DNA of 64,000 nucleotides from Diphasiastrum complanatum. Lineage: Eukaryota > Streptophyta > Lycopodiopsida > Lycopodiales > Lycopodiaceae. Below the pieces are notes generated by a model, which worked only from the letters and a program-made list of their open reading frames with translations, searched no databases and was not told where the DNA came from. The stretch lies in assembly GCA_029204225.1 (NCBI GenBank), contig CM055096.1, positions 42,590,901 to 42,654,900 of the forward strand, written 5' to 3'. Shown in pieces: positions 1 to 12,155 of the stretch. The first letter of the stretch is position 1. Each line of letters begins with the position of its first letter. The position numbers and the translations under genes were made by a program.

Positions 1-518
1 TTATGTCCATGACCAGTAAGTAGGATTCAATATACTCCTAGTCTTGGATACACGGTACTCCAGTAAATCAAGTTGTTAGTTATGCCACGTCATACTGGAT
101 GTGACCTGAAAGTAACTAATATCCTTGTGAGGCCCGGAACACACTAATTGGAGTTTAGACAAGGTATGAGAGAGTGTATGCATGTGTAGAGTTATCAATA
201 GCAATTCTATGAATTTGTGCTCCATGCTAGGACTCTATTCTAGGTGAATCTATGTATAGGGAACTTAGGGCTATGCATGGCTATGTGCCCAGGTTGCTTT
301 TGGCTCTATATATTGAGGCCAAACTCTCCCTACTCCTCATTGTGAACATTGATTCATTTCTAGGATTTCACTCTACATTCATGCTTCTTATTCCTTGGCT
401 TGGGGTTCAAGCTTCTAGAGTTGATTGGTTGCTTCTACTTGGTTGGGTGGTTGCTCCATGGTGTGTTTTCCATTGTGTATTGTCTTGTAAGCAGGATCTT
501 AGGGAGCTTCCCTTATAG
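1..518 (+). mobile_element. 3' part of a copia-type LTR
   Basis: The stretch ends directly against a plant Met-tRNA primer-binding site at 519, which is how a 5' LTR ends. A TATATA box lies near 306 and is followed by a C/T-rich stretch typical of an R/U5 region. The last bases (TTATA) lack the expected CA, so the end is decayed. The upstream end of the LTR is outside the window, and no second copy was found inside it. Short reading frames here are not protein-like. Confidence 0.45.
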
Positions 519-530
519 TGGTATCAGAGC
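519..530 (+). other. Primer-binding site (initiator Met-tRNA)
   Basis: TGGTATCAGAGC is the complement of the 3' end of plant initiator Met-tRNA, the usual minus-strand primer of Ty1-copia elements. It sits one base after the LTR-like end at 518. Confidence 0.65.
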
Positions 531-3500
531 AAGGCTTACGAAGATTGGAGAACATGGAGAAGGACTACCTTTCATCGAAATTTTGGATGGATCCATGGGA
601 ACTCTCTTCCAAGGTGGATAGCAAGGGTGCAAGTGGGTGTACTATCCCAGTTTCAATTTGCATGTTGCTAAGATCCATAACTCTTGGGATTCTTTGTGGT
701 TTTATGGAGAATTGTCCTTGAAGGCCAATTTGTGATGTTTTTTTGGAGCTTTTTCTTGTGTAGATCAAATCTTTGACAGATTTGAATTTTCCAGCAAGTG
801 TACTTTTGTTTTAGGGTTTATTAATGACGAAATTAAAGATGCATGCCGGTTCTCTCCAATGATTTATGATTCTAGGCTATATTTTGGTCAAAATTGTTTG
901 GCACAAAATAGATAGTAAGAACCAAAATCCAGGAAGCTCAGATCAATTAGATGGTTGTAATTTTGTAAATTGGTTTGCATGTGTTAGAGAAAGAGTTGTA
1001 TGTCATGAATTTTCACTTTATGGTGATGAAAAAATCGGAAAATAGCCAAAAATCTTCATTTTTGCTTGTTTTTTCATAAAGTTGGATAGTGGGTGGCTGT
1101 AAAACATCATGTAGAGCTTGTAAAGATGTGTACCAATGTCTTTTGAAGCTTTCCCTGTAGCTAGAACCAAGAATTCCAGGAATTGAACTTGTAGAAAGTC
1201 AAAAAAGTTCAAAAAATGACCATTTTTGGTGATTTTTGGGGGATGGATCTCTCCAAATCCATAAGGAGATCATTCTGGAATTAGTTACAGAATGATTAAT
1301 ATTCCTTTTTACCTTCCCAGCAAGCTATCAGACCTGTGAATTGATGGCCGATGGCTTATGCACCATCTCCATCAAGTTTGAAGCTATTTTGACTTCTACA
1401 AATCAAGAAATCTTCGTTCTCAGCCGATATTGCATCTGAGGATCAGTATGAATGCTTCATGAAAGTCTAATTAACTGTTCAAGACTGTTGGTAGCATCAA
1501 TGTTGGGCTAGGATGGGTGTTTGCATGTGTTTGTATGATTCCTTCTTGTGGAAGTGCGCCCTACTATAGTTTTCTGGCAGCTCTGATCTCACATGTGTGA
1601 AGCCTAGGTGGCAAGCTAACATGGAAAGCATCTTGTTCACTTGGTCTCCCTCTGTACTGAGCTTTACAGCACCCAATTTGGTGTCCTGTAGCCAAAGTTA
1701 TGATCATATGAAGTTTTGCAGTTTTGTGAGTAAAATTGGCAAAATTTGGAATTGTTCTGATTGCATGCCAGTCATTTCTCTGATTTGTAGTACTATGATT
1801 GCATGGATTAGTTGCATGCTGATTCTTGGAGTAATTATGACATGCATGAGAAATTTAGAATCGATTTGAGTGGTCATACGCATGTGCTTTGACAGTTGGG
1901 TCACAAATCTGTGTTAATGGTTGACAAATTTCGTAAAACTGAAGTTTACGTGAAAAATTCCGTAATGACGTTTATGACTGATGTAGTGTGCTTTGCATGC
2001 CAGTTTGACATTGGGTTAGTAACATTAGGAATCGGACAGTGTTTCAATTTTTTTGACTTCGATTGTCTTTTGTACTAATAGAATTTTTGAATTACGTAAA
2101 ATAATACAAAAATTGAGTTTTCCGAAAAAATTGAAATTCATTGGAATCAGTTTAGATTATTGAATTGATTAAATTGAGTTTATCAATCATAATTGATCAC
2201 AGTGTTTTCACTAAGTCTAAATTATTTTTCGGTGATAGATAAGTTAAAATTGACAGAAGGAACCGCAATGAATTGCCGACCGTTTTTACTGTGTTGTCAT
2301 TTTTTTAACTTTGCAGTTGGGAATTCCCAGATTAAAAGTTAAAATTTGAATTTTTCTTTTTGTTGAGTTTCAATTTGGTAAAAATTGGAAATCAGTTACT
2401 TCTCTGATAAGTTTTCTATTTGATGTTGTTCGATAGAAATCAGTCAAGTAAACGTTTGTCCAAGATACTCGTTAAATTTGAATTAAAATCGTCAAACAAT
2501 ATGAAATAACCAAATTGGATGAGTGGCAATAGTATTTTTTATCTAATCAGTAGATTTGATAGGATACGGTTTAAGAATTACTAAATTCCTATGGGTGGGA
2601 TTTCTATTCATGTAATTTCATATTCTACGTTTGGATAGGTTTTGTCAATATTAAAGGAGTAATGTCAAACCAGTCAATAAAAAAAAAACAATCCAATTTT
2701 ATTGGGAAATTTGTAATATTAGGAATTACATAATTGATTTCATTTCCAATAAAATCCTATGGTGAATTATATTCACCAGGTATAGGACAGAATTGAAATT
2801 GTTTTGGACTTTTTCCTATATTAGTTAATTTTTTTAAACATTTACTAATGTCGTTACATCTTCTGGGTACCTTAGCTGAAAGATTTTCAGGAAACTGAAA
2901 ATTTTAAGGAGGGAGGAAGAGTGGACATCAGAGGTAGTAAGTGTGATTGGGAAGGGTATTTTGCAATTAGGATTTTGGTAATCCCTGTAAATAATTGCTT
3001 AATACTAGTTATTTTCTAGTTAGAATTCATTCCGTTGAATTCATAACTGATATCTTTGTAACCATTGAGTTATCCGCAGTTTTGGATGTCAATTGTGATG
3101 TTTAGAAGTGGAATCTAATACGTGGATTACATTGGATTTGTTAGTTGATAGAAGCTTGTCCCTAGATTTGATGCATTAGTAAGGTTTTGAAGCTTATCAT
3201 TAATTAGAAAGGATCAGGATGTAATATTGAACCATTTTAATTCTTCTATTTAAGTCACATAATTGGATGTGGATTTTGGGTATCCATCTGATAGGCATGC
3301 CAGTCATCCAAGTAAAAGGATTCTCAAGTGTCTGGAAACAAGAGATAATTTCCCATAGTGATTGTAGGACAACTAGATGATCAATGGATCTCTAGAATAT
3401 CTGATAAGGCGGTTAAGGGTTTTCTGAAAGGAAAAGTTGATGGTATGGGACGTCAGTAATTTTGGAAAGGAAATTCTAGGACTGTAAAGATCTGATGATC

Positions 3501-4391
3501 AATGGTGTGTTTAGTACCTAGTCGCGATATGGGAAAGAAGAAAACCATTCGATCAAATATGGGATATTTTGGAAAATTTTGAGGTTTATTTAGATCCCAA
3601 TGTGGTATCTCATTATTTACAAAATCAGAGGCCCTCAAATCTATTTCTCGCTTTCTTGATTAATCTTTTACTTCTTAGTGATTTCTCGAATATAAGACAT
3701 CAGACTAGTTTATATGAATTCTTTCCAACATGAAGTTATTCTTCTAAAAGGCTGTTATGTCATATAAATCACTACTTGTGTGAATGGCCTTGGAATTCAG
3801 ATAAATTCTAAAGTCAAAATATTTCAATATTTTAAACTTAGAATGTCTTTATTGCATAAATGGATTTTGATGGAATAGTAGTTTCTATCACTCACAGTGA
3901 AAATATTTGAAGGAGAAGTCTTGTGTGTAATAGGGTGAATCCTTTAGTGGAAGTACTTATTATTGACTTTTCTTGGATTTAGATATTTTCATATATCATC
4001 TTTCCAGTTATCTTTTATGGAAATTTATAATTGCTTTAAAAGGATGGGTGAAGTGGTGGGATAAAATTCTATCTGGGAATCTGTGGTTTGCGTAGTTTTT
4101 GAAAAAGAACCAACTGTGGTATAGAAATGAGATGTGGTCTAAAAGTAATTTTGGATAGTTTCAGAGTAAGATGCCTAATTGGAACTTTTTGAATATGAGA
4201 AATTCTCTAGAAATTGTGTGGACAATTTGGATCTAGAACAAGTTTAATATTTGAATCATTATTTATAAGTAGTACAGTAAAAGGTCAAAAGTTATTGATT
4301 TCATTTTGATTGGAATAGAACACTCTTGTATTCGCCTACTATTGTTGTAGTGCACGCACCGAGGATTCATCTCCCCCATCGAGTCCCGACA
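531..4391. other. Non-coding stretch ending in a second LTR end
   Basis: No convincing gene. AT-rich sequence with scattered stops in all frames; reading frames up to 90 codons have no recognisable motif. The first part may be leader of the element primed at 519. The right end (CCCGACA at 4385-4391) abuts another Met-tRNA primer site and so looks like the 3' end of a different LTR. The start of that LTR could not be placed because no second copy lies in the window. Confidence 0.4.
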
Positions 4392-4403
4392 TGGTATCAG
4401 AGC
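4392..4403 (+). other. Primer-binding site (initiator Met-tRNA)
   Basis: Second TGGTATCAGAGC, immediately after a CA-ending LTR terminus. It is followed after 200 bp by a copia gag start, so it belongs to that element. Confidence 0.75.
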
Positions 4404-4602
4404 TATTCGGATTCCTTCAACTGATACCTACAATGTATCAGAAGTAGTTTTATATCAGAGCTATTTTCATAGTTTGATAAGCTTCCCACAGAACCTGATT
4501 CTATCAACTGATAGAATAATTACTTTATTGTTCTATAAATAGCATTAGATTTTTACTCTTAAGTCACTGATAGTTATCACTATCACCTAGACTAACTTCC
4601 AC

Positions 4603-4895
4603 ATGGATTTCCAAGGGAAAGGCAGTCCCATCGTGGACAAGCTCGATAGATCCAATTACCATCTGTGGAAATTTAAGATGAAAATTGTACTAATGGCTAA
4701 GGAGTTGTATGATGTTGTCATAGGTGCAGAGACGAGACCCGAAATAGACGATGTTGCAATCTCCCAATGGAAGCTGAAGGATGGAAAGGCTTTCGCGTGA
4801 TAATCCGCAACATCTCAGACACACAAATTGGCCACGGGTCTGAAGCTCAGATCTCGAAGAAAGTTTGGAACATCTTGAGCACCATGTGTGAAGTT
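4603..4895 (+). pseudogene. Ty1-copia gag fragment, frameshifted
   Basis: The ATG at 4603 opens a typical copia gag N terminus: a conserved NYxxWKFKM block near residues 17-25, then KELYDVVIGAE and WKLKDGKAFA. After about residue 65 (4797) the frame ends in TGA, but the +2 frame continues the same protein (ISDTQIGH, then EAQISKKVW), so a single-base indel broke it. The minus-strand fragment at 14262-14616 is the same family and shows the unbroken order of blocks. Homology ends near 4895, before any zinc knuckle or protease, so this is only the 5' end of an element. The protein would form the capsid-like particle around element RNA in the cytoplasm. Confidence 0.75.
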
Positions 4896-6623
4896 GGCAA
4901 TAAGCCCAATTCAAACATTATATACCAACTCACCACACACCTTGGGAAAAGAATGGGATTGCTCTTTGTAAAGTGCTTTAGGCAACATATATACATGCTT
5001 CTAATTACTTCAAACTTGGCTCATTGAGAACTTTAAGGAAGGGTGTGAGCATTGAAATTTGGCATGACATCAATTTGCTTTTTGATTATGAATTTGGAAT
5101 TCCACAAATTTTTTCATAGGTAGATGTAGCCCATAAAAAGTCAAGAAATCAGCCTCACAAATAGATGTGAATGGCAAGCTTGTTAATTTTAAATAATGGT
5201 GCCAACCAATGGCCTTTACATAACGTGATAATTTGGCTCTAAGAGCAAGAAAGTCTAGTAAAAATGTATCAAATATGACTATCACATTGGGTTACTTAAA
5301 ATACTCTGCCAAAAATGGATGGTCCAAATTGTCCAAGAGCACTGGCCTATTATGTTATATTGAAACAAGCTTACACAAAATATCTAAGCAATGTTTGGGT
5401 GTCGAGGATTTTTAACAAAATTTCTATTTCAGTAAGATATTTTTCAGCTCAAATTCACTTAGAAAAACCATGCCACTTTTGATAAAATCATCACCAACAA
5501 ATGCGACAAAGCTGATTCGAGCCTTGAAATCACAACAAGAAGTATGATAGTGAGGGAATAATTCTAATATTAATAAATAATACAAAAGATTAATAAAATG
5601 ATTTAAGACAAGGTGATGTGAAATATTATAATAAATTTTGTTGTGTGAGATATAGTTAAAAAATGAAGAAACAATGATAATAAGTACTTTCGTGGTTTGA
5701 ACCGTGTGATTAGGGCTCGCTCAACAACCTCCCAATTTGAAACCCTATGATGATTTGCCCTATGATTTGTGACCGGACTCCATAGCCCAATGGATGAGGC
5801 ACTGGAATTTTAAATGATGATTGAAAAGAAACTAAGTTGCTAATTGTGATCTGATTGTGTTACAGTATTATCAAGCCTTGTATGCACGCTAGATCTGAGA
5901 TGTTCTTCTTCATGAAGATCTGATGCTAATTGGAACCCTTTTGGGTCGGCCTAGGATGCTATTGGCCGGTCCAGGGGGGTAATCTGTTGCTGCTTATCTT
6001 GAAGACATGTTGTTGTATGGCTATTGGGTCAGTCTAGAATGCTATTGGCTGGTCCATTGGTCTTGTTGTAACCAGAGATGCTGAGTTCGACGAATGGGGA
6101 CCATTATTTACCCGTGAAGGTCGCCACTGTTTGCGAGGAGTAAGACCCCTTTTTGCAAGTTATTTTTGACGAAAAATCATCGCCGTGCACTATTACGCCA
6201 ATGCGGAACTGCTTAAAATGACGCATAAATGGTCCGTAATGGCCGGTTGCACTGCTATTAAAATACTGTTCATTTGCTAATTTACGTTGTATGAAAATTC
6301 CACTTATGCGGCCTATGCCCCTAGTTTCTAGGTCTGTCGGGAGTAGGAGGTGCCAAGTATTTTTGTAATACAGTTTTAGTAAATAAAAACTTGGCCGTGA
6401 GCCCATAAAAACTGAAACCGTAAATAGGGCCCAACTTGAGTTTGAAATTGCAAGTTGAGGCCAAGTTAGGTGTTAAAACGAATTTGGGCCAGTGCCCTAT
6501 TTTTAGAGACAGTTTTTTGAAAAGCCATAAGGAGGTGTCCCATTTCTTGAAGGGGTGCACCTCCAGCCCATTGAGCCCCTACGTATGACTAGGGAGGGGT
6601 GTGGGACAGCATTCTCATTGTCA
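4896..6623. other. No gene recognised; one local 36-bp duplication
   Basis: No coding signal. The only structure seen is an imperfect direct repeat: 5938-5973 and 6021-6056 share about 36 bp (core GGATGCTATTGGCCGGTCCA versus GAATGCTATTGGCTGGTCCA), 83 bp apart. Reading frames on the minus strand at 6104-6560 have no family features. Confidence 0.4.
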
Positions 6624-6639
6624 TTTTTTTTTTTTTTTT

Positions 6640-6702
<63 letters not shown>
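6624..6702. repeat. T19 tract and (GA)30 microsatellite
   Basis: Nineteen T residues (6624-6642) are followed directly by thirty GA units (6643-6702). The apparent Arg-Glu and Leu-Ser reading frames across it are products of the repeat. Confidence 0.97.
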
Positions 6703-6704
<2 letters not shown>

Positions 6705-7500
6705 TAGGTGCAAAGGAGAAAGAAAGAGGGAAGGAGAAGAAGCAAGGCTGTTTGAGCCCTGCTCGGTGCCTCCCATTTCTGTGTCTCTCACTCTACTCTC
6801 AGCCTTTCTCATTTTGTTGTCCATCATTATACACTGCTCACTTTGGAAGGGAGGAGGAAAGGAGAAGAGGCTGATCTACCTGGTGCCTTCCACTCTAACT
6901 TCTTTGTTGGTCTTTGCTGTAAACTGCTTATATTTCATTGCTATTGATTCACTGCTTTCATTTCTAGCACTATGTTATCACCATTTCTTTTATTGGATCA
7001 GATTTGGTGTTATCTTTTGTTGTCTCTAACCTTGTGATTGCAGCTCTTGGCTTTCGGGATTTCCATAATTCCGAATTTTGTTAAAACTTTATGTTATCCT
7101 CATGGTCTAATTGCAGATCATACTACCACTAATAACAAGTATTCTCGAAGCCTATGCAAATGGTTTTCGGCAATGGTTTTGTCGTCCTCTGTCAGAAACT
7201 TGGTAAAGTATTTGGCATCATAGCTGGTGCCTTGCCATGGATTGTCTCTCCGAGATTAGGGAAGCCAATGCTCTGGAGATCTCCCAGAGAGACGTTGATG
7301 ATAGTATAACTGCCACTCTTAGATGTAAGCCTGAAAGTTTGGAATTCATCCGAATAGGTGGAGTAGGCCGCTCGGATGAGGCTCTCACTCTGCTAGTCCC
7401 GGAAAAGAGTCAGATCAAAGCCAAGGCTTATGAGGATATCCTTTGCCAGGGTGAGCTGCTCGGCGTAATTCTTGATATAGATCATAAGGATATCCCCTGA
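6703..7500 (+). other. Unassigned stretch with one 87-codon open frame (7237-7500)
   Basis: 6703-7236 has no gene signal. The ATG at 7237 opens 87 codons that I do not recognise. The product would be acidic with no membrane segment, and its start lacks a strong context. The opposite strand of the same stretch also reads open in places. It may be chance, or part of a decayed element next to G1. No function is proposed. Confidence 0.2.
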
Positions 7501-8251
7501 ATAAGAACGAGGGGGTTTACGTCGATGCAAACTAAGCGAGGAATCATGGGAGGCCTTGATAGCAGTGATTTTAGATTGCTCTGAAAATTTCGAAAAAATT
7601 TGGCATGAACTCGAGAGCAACAATCTAAAATGAATTTGTGGAGAGAAGGGTGGAGGCCTATATATAGACTTTTTTTGGCAGGAATTCGCAACTTCACTCA
7701 GAAATCGTCCTTAGTTTCCATGATTTGGTAATGATGGTCGCAAATTTTGAGGCAACATTCTGAGGGTCCGTGAATTCTAATAAGTGATTTTTTTATGCCA
7801 AAAGAGAAAAAAAATGTCAGACAGTGCAAAAATTTGTCTGATCAAAATTTGCAGAGATAGTAGAGAAATTGTGAGAATCATTTGAAGCTCTAGCGAATTA
7901 TCTGCGAATTCTGAAAGTGGATATCTAATGAAAAAAACTACCTTTTTTTATTTTTAGAATTTTTTTTGTCTCTGAGACAGAATTCGCGAAGGCCAAAAAT
8001 GAATCGTGCACTGTAAAAAAGAGGTCAGGTGAATTCTATTTGAGATGGTGTGAAATAATTCTTTTGAAACTAATGGCTTTGGCGGTTTTCTCAGAGAAGA
8101 CTGTTGGTATACCTGATCTGATAGTATCTTGATGGTTTGAACAAGAAAGCACAGCAAAAATTTTGTTGAAAAGGCGGGCATGCAATAAAAAAAATAAAGA
8201 AAAACAGTAGGAAAGAAAACAACTAATACATATCGAGATAAAAACATGGTT
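7501..8251 (-). mobile_element. 3' flank, probably LTR-containing, of minus-strand gypsy G1
   Basis: It lies just beyond the end of G1 pol, where the polypurine tract and 3' LTR are expected. A palindromic TATATATA at 7659-7666 could be the LTR promoter. The stretch next to the pol stop (about 8100-8230) resembles the sequence after pol in the gypsy at 60.6 kb (both encode a Phe/Leu-rich tail ending near CMPAF or ACLF), so it is shared 3' non-coding sequence. LTR ends could not be fixed. Confidence 0.35.
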
Positions 8252-9370
8252 CATTGTACTTTCTCAGTCGGCTCCCATTGACCACAGTGTCGAGGATATT
8301 GCCTTGAAGGGTTTGGAGTTGTACATATCCAAAGGCAAAGATTTTTTTGATGACATAAGGTCCTTGGCCAGAAGATTTCAATTTGCCTTTGAAGGCTTTG
8401 GCCTGGTATAGTAGGACTTTATCTCCAACCTAGAAGTCTCTAAGTTTCAATGATCGATCATGCCATGCCTTTTGTCGTCATTTGTGGACTTGTTGAGCAT
8501 GGATGTTGATCCGTCATGTTTCATAGAGTTGCTCCAGATGGAATAACCTGTTTGCTAGATTCTGGTGAGTATCAAGCTCAAGGTTATAGGCCACTCGAAG
8601 GGAGGGGATATGGAATTCCACAAGCATAACGGCTTCTTGGCCATATGTTAGCTAGAAAGGGGTTAAGCATGTGGCTCGCTTCGGGGTGGTGCGATAAGCC
8701 CAGAGAGCAGAATGGAGTTTGAGTTCCCAATCAGATCGGCTGGATTCAATGGTTTTGGTGAGAATTCCACATAGGATTTTATTGGTGGATTCTGCCTGAC
8801 TATTGCATCGTGGATAGTATGGAAAACTTTTGCGATGTACCACAAATTTTTTTGAAAGTATATCTGCTATGACATAGTTAAGGAAATGTGTATCCCTATC
8901 ACTAATAAGCTCTAGAGGACATCCGAAACGAACAGTAACTTGTTCATAGAGAAATTTTGCGGTAGAATGAGCGTCAGCATTTTGAACAGCTCTTGCTTCA
9001 ACCCATTTGGTGCAATAGTCTGTAGCTACTATGATGTAACGAGATTGTGTATGTCGAGCAGTAGGACTAATAGGTCTGACATAATCAATGTCCCATTTCT
9101 GGAAAGCTTGATCAGTGGTTATAGGGTGCAAAGGCATGTAGTCTGTCTTTGAAAGTGTTTTGTGCATTGGCAGACATTGCAAACCTTAGTGTAATTGTGC
9201 GTATCCTTGAAGGGTGTTGGCCACCAAAACCCGACCAAGAGGATTTTCTTAGCAGTTGTTTCAGAAGAGAAATGGCCTACACCAATACCTTCATGAGTGA
9301 GAAAAATTACAGAGTTATTTCACCTTCAGTAAGACATCGTCGGATAACTCCATCTAACCGTTGCTTGTAG
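8252..9370 (-). pseudogene. G1 integrase, frameshifted
   Basis: The N-terminal zinc region is in 9370-9150 with broken frames. The core at 9182-8652 shows WDIDYV (first Asp), SDRDTHF (second Asp) and NSQAEST (Glu), so the DDE triad is visible. The C-terminal part (8651-8252) has a basic block matching AWHDR and a VLLY..KAFKGKLK stretch as in the relative at 60.7-60.9 kb, ending in a VVNGSRL-like motif. The enzyme would insert element cDNA into chromosomes. The frame breaks near 8652 and again in the C-terminal part. Confidence 0.8.
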
Positions 9371-9639
9371 AGTTGTCCTGCAATTAACGTATAAGGTTTA
9401 GTTTTGAGGACCAACGCACGTTGTTCAGGTTTAGAGAAGGAAGGATCCATCTGCCTCGAAGTTAAATATTTAGTAATTTTCTTAGCCCATACAGGTGTAG
9501 AGTCAACTTGGAAAAGGATTGCATTTGGTAAATCATCGTTGACGCCTTGATCAGGGGTAGGAAGGTTAGGGATTTGAGATAGATGGTCTACTAGAAAATG
9601 CTAAACTCCCTTACAAACCACAATCCTAAACTCAAATTC

Positions 9640-10869
9640 TCGCAGTAATAGGATCTATCTAGTAATACGGCCTGTGGTGCAAGTCTTGTTGATGAGATAC
9701 AACAATGCTTGATGATCAGTGAAGAACGCAAAAACTTTTCCTAGAAGTTAATGGCGAAACTTCTGAACCGCATATACCATGGCCAAGGCTTCACGTTCGA
9801 TAGTGGTATAATTCACTTCAGCAGATATCAATTGTCGACTAAGAAAATGGATTAGGTATCCTTTTTGAATTCTCCTGGTTGGGTGAGCATTGCTCCAATG
9901 GCATACTTGGATGCATCGGTATGCACATGGAATTCTTTAGAATAATCAGGAGCCCGGAGGATGGGTGCATTGGTAAGGGCTTCTTTGATTTGATTAAATG
10001 CAACGCGTTGTTCATCCGTCCATTTGGGCACCACAACTACTTTGCAAATTAAGCGTGCTTTGTTAGCGAAATAAAAAATAAAGCACCGATAGTAGTTGGC
10101 GTGGCCAAGGAAAGAGTAAACTTCACGTATCATATGCGGTTCTAATAGGTTTTGAATGATAAGGATCTTTTTAGGGTCAGTGGCAATGCCATTTTGTGAA
10201 ATAATATGTCCTAACACAATACCATGGGTTACCCAAATCTGACATTTTTTAGGATTAAGAGAGATGCCGAAGTGTTGACAATGGATTAAAAAAAATTCGA
10301 GACAGACAGATGGCGTGTTTCTTCGAAATGTGCTCCTAAATCGTCCAAGTAAACCTCTAAGGTATCGCCCATCTGCTGAGAAAAGGCCACTTGCATAACA
10401 TGTTGGAAGGTGCTAGGAGCATTACAGAGACCAAAGGGCATGACTTTCCAACAGAAGGTTTCCCATTCTTGGCAAAAGCGGTTTTATGTTGATCTTCTTC
10501 GGCGATTTGGATCATATTGTATCCGCTAAAGCCATCTAAGAAGGAGTAAGACTCATCTCCTATGATATTTTTCTAAGATGGATTCTTCGAAAGGTAATGG
10601 AAAATGATCACGTTCGGTGACGGCGTTAAGTTTCTTAAAGTCAACACAGATTCAAAGTTTTCCATTTTTCTTGGGAACAATGACAATTGGGGAGACCCAC
10701 TCAATGTGCTCGATTTCATAGATAATTCTGCATCTAAGAGGCGTTGTAATTCTTCTTTGATATTGGCCTTATAGATGGGATTGCATTTGTATAAACGACT
10801 AGCAATGGGCCTCGCACCCAGTTTAAGAGGGATACGATGCACAACTACTTGGGGTGAGACGCCTTTCAT
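9640..10869 (-). pseudogene. G1 reverse transcriptase and RNase H, frameshifted
   Basis: RT begins near 10869 with a PLKLGARPI..R block and a palm start, then frames break several times. The frame at 10217-9852 gives MLGHIISQNGI, a NYYR block and HVHTDASKYAIGAML, which are the RT thumb and the start of RNase H with its first catalytic Asp (TDAS). RNase H continues in other frames to about 9640. A YxDD catalytic box is not intact in any single frame. The enzyme would copy element RNA into DNA. Confidence 0.75.
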
Positions 10870-11903
10870 GTCTTTATAGGTCCAGGCAAAGACATGTCAA
10901 TATTTTCGCAGGAGCTTTTCAAGTTGTCTGTGTTGTTCGCGATTGAGATGAGCTCCGACGTGGACAAGTTTCGTTGGTTTCATTTGGCTCACTTAGAGAA
11001 AGGGTTATAGTTTGTGTAGGGCCTTCGTAGGGTAAATTACCAGTTGGCTCACGTTGAGCTTGGGGTAGTTGGATTGTGACATCCTCGATCGTATAGTCCT
11101 TAAAGTATGCAGGAACATCATAGGCTAGAGATTCAAGGGGGGCCTTGCCTTTCGCTTGCAAAGACGGTGATTGGGAATGTTTGGGGGCTGATGTAGGAAC
11201 AGAGGCAGTCTCAAGAACTTCCCTAACAATTGTGAGGTCACCAGGTGTTAAATTTGAAGCGGTTTTTTCATTTTCTCTTTCATAGTATGACCACGTGGAT
11301 GAGGCTTTGGTGGTGGAGAGGTGTGTGGATGAGGGACGGTTGGTACGTCATGGAGGATCTCATCATCAATTTGAAAGATGGTCTCCTCCTCATAGAGATC
11401 CCATGGATAGTGTGGGCATTTAGGACGGTAGAATTTTGTCTCAGGCTTTTCAATTGCAACCTTGGCAACTGGTTCCACCTTGGACGCATGTTGCAGATAT
11501 GTCCTAAGTGGGAGTGCCTCCATATAATTGAGGTCTGAATATCAGAAATGTCCAAATATTTTGGGCAATTCTGAATTTGTAAGACATTCTCGTCATCGAT
11601 GAATAAATCATCTGATTCATTAGTAGGTAGTCATGCAACATTTAGTAGCTCATCATGGTGTGGAAGAATATCAATAAAATTGATATTGATGATAGGTATA
11701 TCTAGATCAGGTAATTGGTCATGATCAATCGGGAGTGGAGAGGTACAATGGTCTTGATGCTGAGCATAGTAATCGGCATTCACACAATCAATGGTAGCTA
11801 GACTGTGACTCCAGTTTATGATATCAATAGATTTAACATAATGACCTTTTCGTGGCTGGACTGGTATGGCTCAAAAACTGAGTTGGTGGTTAAGGACCCT
11901 TCA
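10870..11903 (-). pseudogene. G1 protease-RT linker, decayed
   Basis: Between the protease and RT blocks the minus strand reads open in patches (11161-10919, 11523-11248) rich in Pro, Glu and Thr with no enzyme motif. This is typical of the variable linker of plant gypsies. Confidence 0.4.
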
Positions 11904-12155
11904 TCATGGATGCATGCAGGCAGGCTTGAGTTTACCTGTTGAATCAATGGTGACAGAACTGTCACGATTTTCAAAATTGACTCGGCCTTTGCTCCAGTCA
12001 TGAACTACCTGTGCATTGGTGAGCCACGGACGACCTAGTAGTAATTCATAAGAATAGACATTATTGGGAATATCAAGTACTACGAGATCGACAGAAAACT
12101 TGAGACCTCCTAGTTTGACCAGCACCAGCTTGGTTTGGATTGTAAGCTTGGGCAT
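11904..12155 (-). pseudogene. G1 aspartic protease remnant
   Basis: The frame at 12155-11904 contains VDLVVLDIP and LLGRPWLTNA; the latter is the conserved flap-to-C-terminal block (LGRxWL) of retroviral-type proteases. The catalytic DSGA box should lie upstream, but the frame has shifted there and it is not seen. The enzyme would process the polyprotein. Confidence 0.6.

Noticed and set aside
6601-7029. A 142-codon frame starting before the GA microsatellite
   Set aside because: Openness comes from the T and GA tracts; the rest is hydrophobic and has no conserved motif.
7393-7623. Minus-strand frame with YIKNYAEQLTLAKDIL as copia gag
   Set aside because: The similarity is slight, the next codons contain a stop, and no neighbouring gag block is present.
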